NCBI RefSeq assembly: GCF_021390155.1
Contig: NZ_CP089985.1
Location: forward strand, 3,483,001-3,547,000
DNA: 64,000 nt
Reading direction: 5' to 3'
Source of the DNA: Pseudomonas sp. HN11
GTDB lineage: Bacteria; Pseudomonadota; Gammaproteobacteria; Pseudomonadales; Pseudomonadaceae
The notes under the pieces are model-generated. The model saw only the letters and a list, made by a program, of their open reading frames with translations. It searched no databases and had not been told where the DNA came from. This document shows, piece by piece, positions 40,301 through 46,840 of the stretch (the first letter of the stretch is position 1; each line of letters starts with the position of its first letter). A program made the position numbers and the translations under genes.

Positions 40301-41522
40301 CAGCCAGATAGGCACGTTGTTGTTCCATACGCTCAAAGGCAAAGGGATAGTCAGCCGGTGGGCGGGCCTCATTAATAACATCTATCAATTTCGACTCAAG
40401 CGCGAGCATGCGAAAAAGTAGCGGGGAACCTGGGTGACTCGCCATAAAATTCCGGGTAGCCTTCAATGCGTCTACCGCCTTGTGGAACTGCGACATCCCT
40501 TTGGTTTCGTGTAACTTTCCGACTTCCTTCAAAGTGCTGTCAAAATCCGCCAACTCTCCAGCTGAAGGTGTGGGTCCCAGCGCTCGCAAACTATCTGGTG
40601 TCGGCACACGCGTAGCATCAACCACTTTGATATTATCCAGCCCAGCGAGAGGGGCATCATACATATACTTCATCGCACTTGACTGGCCCGAAATGATCGG
40701 CAGATGATCAGAATTAAATACACTCATCTTGAAAGCGGGATTTTCACTATCATTATTAACCCGCGTAACCAAGTGACGCAAATCAGGGTGTGTAAATATT
40801 CTCTGCAGACCTTTTTTAAATAACTCCTTGGAAGAAAAAGTAGCAAACCCTATGTTCGGATCATTGTAATAGTAGGTTCGCCCTTTGTCGGGATCAACAA
40901 TCACACCGGCTGAAATGCGGTGCCCTTCAGCACTGATCAAGAGTGTCTTGGTGGTAGGCGAATCAGTGAGCTGTCGCGCAATTTCGGAATAGGGTGCAAG
41001 CCTCACGGTCGCCGGATCATGGGCTACATCTGGATCCCCGGTTTGTCGTTGCACTTGAGCCAAACTTTTAAAAAACACTTGGGACTCAGGGGCATCGGGA
41101 TTAGCAAGCGCCTGAAAAATATTGCCCAGAAAAATATCCTGTTTACCCTTCGCAATGGCCAGCGACAACACGTGTGTAATCCCCGCACATTGCCCGTCAC
41201 ACAATTGGTTGATCACATTAAGATAAAAACCTTGAGGCGCAGGGGTCACTTTCACGCCAGGTTCCGTCACCACCTTCGTGAAGGTGCTGACACTTTGCAA
41301 AGTATCTTTATTAAGGCGATTTTCCACCATAAACTTCAAAGCCCCCATTTGCTCTGGGCTTAACTGTTGATCAACAGCAAGTCGCATGAGCGCTGTATCG
41401 CTCATGGTTTTAAAATAACCTGGCAGCGTGACGGCAGAGGGATTTTTATAGCCTTTCATGAACGCTTCACTATCAGGCCCGACGTTGACCTTACTCATCT
41501 CTTCCACAAAGCGCATTGGCAC
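37308..41522 (-). CDS. Large toxin: C58-like protease plus TcdA/TcdB-type pore region
   Basis: 1404 aa, no signal peptide. Residues about 90-250 look like a YopT/C58 papain-fold protease: C112 (DGQCAGITHVL), H201 (SAEGHRISAG) and D221 in NDPNIG, in the order and spacing of that family. A Pro-rich linker (611-637) follows an uncharacterised region. Residues about 795-990 contain long hydrophobic Ala/Gly-rich helices (865-960) ending GFEPGFEV, like the TcdA/TcdB pore-forming domain. The C-terminal part (1065-1404) has repeats such as LGDGDDQVAG, GGEVDDTVIF and GGEGRNTLVF. GTG 41522 has AAGGA 7 nt upstream, but the frame continues upstream past one TGA to a better start at 41681. The gene is visibly AT-richer than its neighbours. 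Confidence 0.75.
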   Translation of the reverse strand: MPMRFVEEMSKVNVGPDSEAFMKGYKNPSAVTLPGYFKTMSDTALMRLAVDQQLSPEQMGALKFMVENRLNKDTLQSVSTFTKVVTEPGVKVTPAPQGFYLNVINQLCDGQCAGITHVLSLAIAKGKQDIFLGNIFQALANPDAPESQVFFKSLAQVQRQTGDPDVAHDPATVRLAPYSEIARQLTDSPTTKTLLISAEGHRISAGVIVDPDKGRTYYYNDPNIGFATFSSKELFKKGLQRIFTHPDLRHLVTRVNNDSENPAFKMSVFNSDHLPIISGQSSAMKYMYDAPLAGLDNIKVVDATRVPTPDSLRALGPTPSAGELADFDSTLKEVGKLHETKGMSQFHKAVDALKATRNFMASHPGSPLLFRMLALESKLIDVINEARPPADYPFAFERMEQQRAYLAEDKLGAKRKEYGKQFQGKDFYIYHHAGTESATLKSVHEAIDKALLKLQQSDPKAASSVGEITNVIIAKPGDQPETHLFLGSPPTLIIGDDFITPPPASGGTVADRLGREAQSKGDDPLAAKQAAMLAGKFGMLGYYKADSTGFLEVASNKEPFRDGGIELGSRATRSSSDFMEQAYTARLHDGRLDAQTSAALGRLFAPAADALPPATTQAPDRQPPTPVVTPPTTAVAPIDPAELRRLQALDANNPLIRIGELEVSRAELYRMGLHIGGKPIESALATDSSGRITSKVEIDYDRLVVYLKSTSPEVGVRTTSIVNEIAAKRSPASGPLATRGEGRLVPEQFQKYLHDTSKHAAAISELQSSGKPLPAGFFAPEETPGRSGGKSKAAGLGFQAFSTFQGLRASIDSFQRGDTTAGAIIAGGVVSDYVGMGVEAGLNKLARTAITQASPTILGFQSSTIGKMIGKVAGGAGAAISVPFDIYNAVDSFKKAAGSTGKEAQDHYVNGAFAVTNAVTSIGLSAAFLAGFSAAGPAGLAVAAILMSAQAIYSAVRTVEEINEYTPLSGTKKFEVGLKSFLGFEPGFEVIKPYLEAKYAKEYDTQKREYHQKFLNGPGKDIFERVVFGSAQVVASQVPGKVGLTGKHWWAPITFLLNLIKVDGKVPSVSIRGGNDRINAPADSWNGMKVKPVDGAQGSGKATLWDLGDGDDQVAGVFSKPNYFMTGGGKKLISGGEVDDTVIFTADARQTLQQAEQVENTQNEKRFSKHATELWGGEGRNTLVFSGSLNTSYTEGKDTKTASYSGHVIDFRTGMVSVNTAKSSKEGVSPIAYFHEFSNAATVENGESYIVGDDQSSLFTLNGKKDVVLTGKGSNVVVINGGATVVGEGGPNTYIVNKSNKGVTIKDPNDSVIKLDYSAAQVSGWSVSPTGDLTVNLKGDEPGSERKLVIQNAFSSNSTGDKARPAFITNDGVMLAISAPRQPGSGKRVVQVNSVKVEVPKTQA

Positions 41523-41567
41523 ATCGTTATCCTTGACAACGGCAGAGGGCGGAGTAGCAGTTGGCGC

Positions 41568-41681
41568 TCAATTATATGAAGCCTCCCGCCGGGTACGACT
41601 CTGCCGAATGTCGCCTGGATAGTCATTGGCAGGGAGATAGGCCGAGTTGGGTGAGCCCGCAGCAGAAGACAGTAATTGCAT
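41568..41681 (-). CDS. 37-codon ORF in frame with the toxin, ending at TGA
   Basis: ATG 41681 has an excellent ribosome-binding site (AGGA, 6 nt spacing). The frame encodes MQLLSSAAGSPNSAYLPAND and onward, 37 residues, to TGA 41570-41568. Exactly the same frame then runs without another stop through a 15-codon Pro-rich stretch into the toxin's GTG 41522. It therefore looks like the original N-terminus of the toxin cut off by a nonsense codon, or a short leader peptide. Confidence 0.55.
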   Translation of the reverse strand: MQLLSSAAGSPNSAYLPANDYPGDIRQSRTRREASYN

Positions 41682-41887
41682 ATTCTTTCCTAAGACAAAT
41701 GTCGTTGTCGACTATCCCTGCAACTGTAGCTCTCCAAGATCGTTAACCGTACAAACCTGCAGAGAGTGCAAGTATCGGACTTATCTGAATAGTCACCCTT
41801 GCAACACCCTCTCACTTAGTTCCAGGCATTCATCTTTTATTTTATTCCCGCACGCCGCCCAAGACCGCTTGCACATTTGGATTGGGT
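41682..41887. other. Gap upstream of the toxin start
   Basis: About 206 bp between the toxin's upstream start and the molbindin gene, AT-richer than the surroundings. It must carry the leftward promoter of the toxin; I see no clear operator or hairpin and no real gene. Confidence 0.35.
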
Positions 41888-42103
41888 TCACAATTTGGCG
41901 ATGGACACTTCAGTCGATTTCACAAAGGCAATCACCTCACTGCCCACTTTCAATTCCAGGTCACGCACCGAGCGGGTGGTGATCACCGACGTAACGATGC
42001 CGGACGCGGTCTGCACGTCGATTTCCGACACCACTTCCCCCAGCAGGATTTCCTTTATCACTCCTTTGAACTGGTTGCGCACGTTGATCGCTTTAATGGT
42101 CAT
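41888..42103 (-). CDS. Molbindin / SsuF-like TOBE protein
   Basis: 71-aa single TOBE (Mop) domain protein: MTIKAINVRNQFKGVIKEI...GxVVSEIDVQT...ITTRSVRDLELKVGSEV. Molbindins bind molybdate oxyanions; the same small protein occurs as SsuF in Pseudomonas sulfonate gene clusters. Its place next to a sulfonate-type ABC transporter fits SsuF, while a link with the molybdenum enzyme NicB 15 kb away is only possible. Start ATG 42103, with GGAAAG upstream. Confidence 0.85.
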   Translation of the reverse strand: MTIKAINVRNQFKGVIKEILLGEVVSEIDVQTASGIVTSVITTRSVRDLELKVGSEVIAFVKSTEVSIAKL

Positions 42104-42421
42104 GTCGGCTTTCCTTTTGGCTGTTGGGTCAATCCGCACGAATGCGCAGGCCCTCAAAATGCGCCACCTACCAAAACATTAAAAGAAATATATAACTCTT
42201 TGTTTATTCGATATCGGTATATACCAACTGTTGCACATACGACGGTTGATCAACAGTTTTCCCAATCCCGCTACAGCCCAATCTCCCTGAAATCCAGTAA
42301 ACACGCGTCCTAAAGAGATGGCACAGAGACTGCATATTCCTTAAAGACATGATGGAGCATGAAATTTAATTTTTCTGAATATAAGAAAAGCCTTCTCTCA
42401 ACGCCTTGCCGGAACTGTTCC
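42104..42421. other. Intergenic region upstream of the sulfonate-type ABC genes
   Basis: 318 bp. It contains a sigma-54 promoter at 42319-42334 and an AT-rich stretch (42170-42230). An in-frame ATG at 42359 would add 21 residues to the binding protein, but its GGAG is only 1 nt away. Otherwise nothing recognisable. Confidence 0.45.
42319..42334 (+). promoter_or_regulatory. Sigma-54 (-24/-12) promoter
   Basis: TGGCACAGAGACTGCA matches the RpoN consensus TGGCACG-N4-TTGCW with the invariant GG and GC 10 bases apart. Transcription would start near 42345 and read the ABC genes. Sulfur-starvation genes in pseudomonads are known to use sigma-54 with SfnR-type activators. Confidence 0.7.
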
Positions 42422-43378
42422 ATGAAACCCTACGCCCAACGCTTACTCGGCGCCTGCGCCCTCGCCCTGTGCCTGCAACCATTGGCCCAGGCGGCCGAAT
42501 CCGATCCCGCCGAGGTCAACCTCGACTATGCCTATTACTCGCCCGTGAGCCTGGTGCTCAAGCACTTCGGCTGGTTGGAACAAGCCCTGCCGCAATCCAA
42601 GGTCGGTTGGGTGCTGAGCCAGGGCAGTAACCGTTCGCTGGAGTACCTCAACAGTGGCGGCGTGGACTTTGCTTCGTCGGCCAGCCTGTCGGCAGTATTG
42701 AGCCGCGCCAATGGCAGCCCGATCAAGTCGGTGTACGTGTACAGCCGTGCCGAATGGACCGCCCTCGTGGTACGCAAAGACTCACCGTTCAAGCACGTCA
42801 CCGACCTCAAGGGTAAGAAAATCGCCGCCACCAAAGGCACCGACCCGTACCTGTTCACCCTGCGCAGCCTGCAAAAGGCCGGGCTGAAAAAAGACGATGT
42901 GGAACTGGTGCACCTGCAACATCCAGACGGCCGCACCGCGTTGGAAAAAGGTGATGTGGACGCCTGGGCCGGCCTTGATCCGCACATGGCCGCCAGCGAA
43001 ATCCAGGCTGGGTCGCGCCTGCTGTACCGCAACAAAGACTTCAACAGCTACGGCGTGGTCAGCGTCACCGAGAAGTTCGCCAAGGCGCATCCGCAAACCA
43101 TCACCAAGGTGCTCGGCGCCTATGAAAAAGCCCGGGATTGGGCAGTCAAACACCCGGATGAATTCGCCAAACTGCTGGCCGACGAATCCGGCCTGCCGCT
43201 GGAAGTGGCCAAGCTGCAACTCTCGCGTACCGACTTGAGTACGCCATTCCTGAGCAGCAAGGATGTGGTGGCGTCCAAGGCGGCCGCTCCGATCCTGGTG
43301 TCCGAAGAACTGGTGCGCAAAGGGGTAAATGTGGACCAAGTGATCGACCAGTTGATCGACACCTCGTTCGGCCACTAA
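42422..43378 (+). CDS. Aliphatic sulfonate-type ABC substrate-binding protein
   Basis: 318-aa periplasmic binding protein of the SsuA/AtsR family. Signal peptide at 1-23 (LCLQPLAQAAES). The mature part follows the family: AYYSPVSLVLKHFGWLE, GSNRSLEYLNSGGVDFA, KGKKIAATKGTDPYLF. It should deliver a sulfonate or sulfate ester to the permease. ATG 42422 is preferred over 42359 because it gives a clean signal peptide. The partner permease is internally deleted, so its function in this strain is doubtful. Confidence 0.87.
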   Translation: MKPYAQRLLGACALALCLQPLAQAAESDPAEVNLDYAYYSPVSLVLKHFGWLEQALPQSKVGWVLSQGSNRSLEYLNSGGVDFASSASLSAVLSRANGSPIKSVYVYSRAEWTALVVRKDSPFKHVTDLKGKKIAATKGTDPYLFTLRSLQKAGLKKDDVELVHLQHPDGRTALEKGDVDAWAGLDPHMAASEIQAGSRLLYRNKDFNSYGVVSVTEKFAKAHPQTITKVLGAYEKARDWAVKHPDEFAKLLADESGLPLEVAKLQLSRTDLSTPFLSSKDVVASKAAAPILVSEELVRKGVNVDQVIDQLIDTSFGH

Positions 43379-43388
43379 GGAGCGCGTG

Positions 43389-43874
43389 ATGACCAGCAAA
43401 ACCCACGCATTGCCCCTCGCCGCGCCGGTGGTGATCAACCGCAGTGCCTGGCCGAGACGGCTCAAGGGCCTGGTGTTGCCGGTGCTGATCCTGCTGGTGC
43501 TGGAGGTGGTGGTGCGCGTAGGTTGGCTGCCGTCCTACCAGATGCCGGCGCCCAGCGAGATTGCCGTGACGCTCACCGACCTGGCTGAAGGCGCCTTGTG
43601 GAAGCACATCAGCGCCAGTCTGGGCCGGGTGCTGCTGGGCTTTGCCATTGGCGCCAGCCTGGCGTGGATGTTTCTGGTGGCGGCGGAGTTGATCGCGGCC
43701 ACCATGGGGTTGGGTTACCTGCTCAGTGATGGGCGGGAAACTTCGCGGCCGGATATCGTGCTGGCAGCAATTATTGTGTTGGCGTTACTGGGCAAGGTCA
43801 GCGATGGCCTGCTCGCGGCGCTGGAGAGGCGCTGCCTGGCCTGGCGCGACACGTTCCAGGGAGCAGGACAATGA
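43389..43874 (+). pseudogene. ABC permease with large in-frame internal deletion
   Basis: 161 aa against about 250-260 for SsuC-type permeases. The N-terminal part (first helix, PAPSEI, SASLGRVLLGFAIGASLA) and the C-terminal part (WMFLVAAELIAATMGLGYLLSDGR...LLAALERRCLAWRDTF) are both normal, but they are joined directly. About 90 residues holding several helices and the EAA loop that contacts the ATPase are gone. The frame is kept, and the ATPase start still overlaps the stop (ATGA). Confidence 0.8.
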
Positions 43875-44587
43875 GCGTAGAACCGCTGTTGGATATTCAC
43901 ATCGCGCGTAAAAGCTTCGCCAGCACCACCGTGTTGAAAGACGTGCGCCTGGTGCTGCAACCGCGGGAAGCCGTCAGCCTGCTCGGCCCCAGTGGCTGTG
44001 GCAAAAGCACCTTGCTGCGCATCGTCGCCGGCCTGGAACAGGACTTCCAGGGCGAACTGCGCAGCCCCGATGGCGAAGTAGCCTTTGTGTTCCAGGAACC
44101 ACGGTTGATGCCCTGGCTCACGGTGGAACAGAACATCGGCTTCAGCGATGACAGCCACTACGACAAGGCCTGGGTCGCGCAGTTGATCGAGGAAGTCGGC
44201 CTGAAGGGTTTTGCCCAGGCGCTGCCCAAGACGCTGTCCGGCGGCATGGCGCAGCGGGTAGCGATTGCGCGGGGGCTGTATTCACGGCCGCAAGTGTTAC
44301 TGCTGGATGAGCCGTTCAGCGCAGTCGATGCGTTTACTCGTATGAAGCTGCAGGATTTGCTGCTGCAGCTGGCCGAACATCATGCCATCGCCTTGTTGCT
44401 GGTGACCCATGATGTGGACGAGGCACTGTACCTGAGTGACCGGGTGCTGGTGATGGACAACCGACCGAGCAGCATTCGCCAGGAATTGGCGGTCAATCTG
44501 CCGCACCCGCGGGACCGGCGTGACCCATTGCTGGCGAAGCTCAAGGCGCAATCCTTGACTGAGCTGCAACGTGCCCACGTGATCTAG
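43871..44587 (+). CDS. Sulfonate-type ABC transporter ATPase
   Basis: 238-aa SsuB-like ATP-binding subunit: Walker A GPSGCGKST, Q-loop FQEPRLMPW, signature LSGGMAQR, Walker B VLLLDEPFSAVD, and the switch His in VTHDVDEAL. Overlaps the permease stop by 4 bp. Intact, although its permease partner is not. Its 3' end overlaps the convergent fecR by 4 bp. Confidence 0.9.
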   Translation: MSVEPLLDIHIARKSFASTTVLKDVRLVLQPREAVSLLGPSGCGKSTLLRIVAGLEQDFQGELRSPDGEVAFVFQEPRLMPWLTVEQNIGFSDDSHYDKAWVAQLIEEVGLKGFAQALPKTLSGGMAQRVAIARGLYSRPQVLLLDEPFSAVDAFTRMKLQDLLLQLAEHHAIALLLVTHDVDEALYLSDRVLVMDNRPSSIRQELAVNLPHPRDRRDPLLAKLKAQSLTELQRAHVI

Positions 44588-45501
44588 ACGACCTTGCGCA
44601 AGGTCACCCAATACCGCGTTCGCGTCTGCACCTTCAGCCCCAGGGTCGAGGCCAGCAGGCTGAGGATGCGGTCGGTGTCGTCCAGGCGGAAACTGCCGGT
44701 GACCCGCAACGATTCCAGGCTCGGCTCCCAGCGCAACACACCCGGTCGATAACGCTCCAGCTCCCGCAGGACGTCACCCAGCGCCTGGTTCTGCGCGGTC
44801 AGCACACCATCGCGCCAGCCTAGTTGCAACACATCGAAAGGCACCCAGGCCCCTAGTCCGCTGGCTATGAGCGGCGCTTGCTGCCCACCTTGCAAAGTCG
44901 CCATTTGCCCGTTCAAGTCGCGCACCTGGACGGAGCCTTTAAGCACAGACACCAGACAATCGGCGGCCAGCTGCCGTACACACACTTCAGCCTGGCTGAC
45001 CCGCAGCTCGCCGTAGCGCGTCTGCACGGTCATCGCCGCCGTGCCTGGCACATCCAGCGCCAGCTCGCCCTCCACCAGGCTGATGCGACGTTGCGCCAGG
45101 TCCACGTCTACCGCCGTCGCCGTATTAAGCTGCAAGTTGACACCATCGGCCAGCTCTATACGCTTGCGCTCGCCGGTGACGGTATGCAAGTCAGCACGCC
45201 AGGCCTCGAGGGGCAATTGACGGCTGACCAGCCAGGCGGTCGGTACCAGCGCCGCGGTACCCAAAGCACGCTTGAGCACCGCGCGGCGCCCAGGTTGCGG
45301 GCGGTCGAGGCTGGCCATCGCCAGCGCCTGGGGCAAGTCGCTGAAGCGCTGGCGCAGGGTCTGGGCTTTTTGCCAGGTCTGTTCGTGCTGGGGATGGCTG
45401 TCACGCCAGTGTTGCAAGGCGGCGTGATCACGCTCAGTCGCCCCGCCGGATTCGAGCAGCGCCAGCCACTGGGCGGCAGCGCGGGCAACGTCGCGGCTCA
45501 C
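44584..45501 (-). CDS. fecR: FecR-type anti-sigma regulator
   Basis: 305-aa FecR-like regulator: N-terminal DUF4880-type segment (AAQWLALLESGGATERDHAALQ...), a membrane-anchor stretch near 80-95, then the FecR domain (VTGERKRIELADGVNLQLNT) and a C-terminal STN-interacting domain. It starts at GTG 45501 overlapping the fecI stop (GTGA). It should transmit a TonB-receptor signal to FecI, but no receptor gene is present in the next 6 kb on either side. Confidence 0.88.
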   Translation of the reverse strand: MSRDVARAAAQWLALLESGGATERDHAALQHWRDSHPQHEQTWQKAQTLRQRFSDLPQALAMASLDRPQPGRRAVLKRALGTAALVPTAWLVSRQLPLEAWRADLHTVTGERKRIELADGVNLQLNTATAVDVDLAQRRISLVEGELALDVPGTAAMTVQTRYGELRVSQAEVCVRQLAADCLVSVLKGSVQVRDLNGQMATLQGGQQAPLIASGLGAWVPFDVLQLGWRDGVLTAQNQALGDVLRELERYRPGVLRWEPSLESLRVTGSFRLDDTDRILSLLASTLGLKVQTRTRYWVTLRKVV

Positions 45502-46016
45502 AGGTCCACCAGCAGGCAGTGTTCGTAAGCCTGGGCCATGTAACGTTTTACCGTGCGCTCCGACACATCCAGGCGTTCGGCGATTTCCCGATAACCCAGC
45601 CCTTCCAGTTGGCTCCACAAAAAGGCACGGCGAACCAGTACCGGCAAACCATCGAGCAACTCATCCAGCGCTTGCAGGGTCTCCAGTACCAGCCAGCGCT
45701 GTTCGGGCGACGGCACGCAGGTTTGCGGGAGATTCGCCAAGGCATTCAGATAGGCCTGCTCAAGGCTGCGCCGCTGATGGAAATTCACCAGCAGGCGCTT
45801 GCCGACGGTCACCAGGTAGGCGCGCGGCTCCTGAATCTGCGCAATCGGCTGAGCAGTGGCCAGCACCCGCAAGAACGTATCCTGGCTCAGGTCGGCCGCA
45901 TCCCAGGCATTGCCCAGGCGCCGGCGCAGCCAGCTTTCCAGCCAACTGCGATGGTCACGGTACAGGCTCGACAGCGTCAGTTCGGGGGCGAGGGTCGGAA
46001 CAACAACATCATTCAT
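45498..46016 (-). CDS. fecI: FecI-type ECF sigma factor
   Basis: 172-aa extracytoplasmic-function sigma factor of the iron-starvation group. Region 2 includes DAADLSQDTFLRVL; region 4 includes LEGLGYREIAERLDVSERTVKRYMAQA. Translationally coupled to fecR. A Fur-box-like sequence 33 bp upstream of its start indicates iron repression. Confidence 0.92.
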   Translation of the reverse strand: MNDVVVPTLAPELTLSSLYRDHRSWLESWLRRRLGNAWDAADLSQDTFLRVLATAQPIAQIQEPRAYLVTVGKRLLVNFHQRRSLEQAYLNALANLPQTCVPSPEQRWLVLETLQALDELLDGLPVLVRRAFLWSQLEGLGYREIAERLDVSERTVKRYMAQAYEHCLLVDL

Positions 46017-46048
46017 GGCAAGCGACCTGCGCGGCGCGAGTGAGTCTC

Positions 46049-46068
46049 AAATGAGATTAATTCTATTT
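46049..46068 (-). promoter_or_regulatory. Fur box upstream of fecI
   Basis: AAATGAGATTAATTCTATTT is a near-palindrome (AAATGAGA / TTCTATTT) matching the form of pseudomonad Fur sites. It is placed 33-52 bp upstream of the fecI start. Confidence 0.65.
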
Positions 46069-46108
46069 AATATCGTGCCGACACACCATGGTCTTTTCAA
46101 CGTTGTGT

Positions 46109-46726
46109 TTATTCGCAAGCCTCTGCGTCAAATACCTGCCCGCGCCCTATCACGCTGTCAGGCTTGAGCACGGCCCCCGGCGCCAACACTGCATTGGCAC
46201 CGATTCGGCACTGATCACCGAGCAGCGCGCCGAACTTGTCGCAACCGGTGCGCTGCAATACGTTGCCGACTCGCACCTGCACCTCCTTGTCATCGCGCTC
46301 ATTGCGGTAGTTGGCGACGATGCTCCCCGCCTCCAGGTTGATCCCCTGCCCCAGCACTGAATCGCCGACAAAGTTGAAGTGCGCCAGCTTGCTGGCGCTG
46401 AACATGAAAGAAGTCTTCAATTCAGCACCGGGGCCGATAATGCAGTGTGCATCCAGCCAGCAACCGCCACGCAGCAACGAGCCGTTGGCGATAAAGCAGT
46501 GGGCACCGATGATCAGAGGGCCCTTGAGCAATGCTCCAGGCTCGACAGTAGCCGTACGATGGATGGCGACTTCATCCTCGATACCGTATTCGTCGGCCGG
46601 CAGTTCGGCCAGCAACTGTCGAACGATGGCAGGTGCCTGACTGACCAGTGCCCAAGGCGTCAGGTCGGCCCACGGCGCAAGGCGGGACTGAGAGAAAGGG
46701 GCGATATAATCGGTGAGTCGGATCAA
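46109..46726 (-). CDS. Left-handed beta-helix (hexapeptide repeat) transferase-like protein
   Basis: 205-aa protein whose residues about 45-195 form hexapeptide repeats (IEDEVAIHRTATVEPGALLKG, IIGPGAELK, VGDSVLGQGINLEAG), as in the C-terminal domain of GlmU and in sugar-nucleotide acyltransferases. The nucleotidyltransferase domain of GlmU is absent. It has its own conserved NYRNERDDKEV insert. Substrate unknown. Divergent from the dehydratase gene with a 114-bp gap. Confidence 0.78.
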   Translation of the reverse strand: MIRLTDYIAPFSQSRLAPWADLTPWALVSQAPAIVRQLLAELPADEYGIEDEVAIHRTATVEPGALLKGPLIIGAHCFIANGSLLRGGCWLDAHCIIGPGAELKTSFMFSASKLAHFNFVGDSVLGQGINLEAGSIVANYRNERDDKEVQVRVGNVLQRTGCDKFGALLGDQCRIGANAVLAPGAVLKPDSVIGRGQVFDAEACE

Positions 46727-46840
46727 CGTCGAATCCTCTAACAGTCAGAGAAGCCCGAACGCTAACATGGGCAAACGAGCCTTTACCATTTGTCTTATTA
46801 TGGATATTTTATCTAGACAAGCCAATGAGGTTCACCCCCC

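Noticed and set aside
41568..41570. TGA as a selenocysteine codon in the toxin
   Set aside because: The codon sits in a disordered-looking N-terminal segment and no selenoprotein family or obvious downstream stem-loop supports it; nonsense mutation or leader is simpler.
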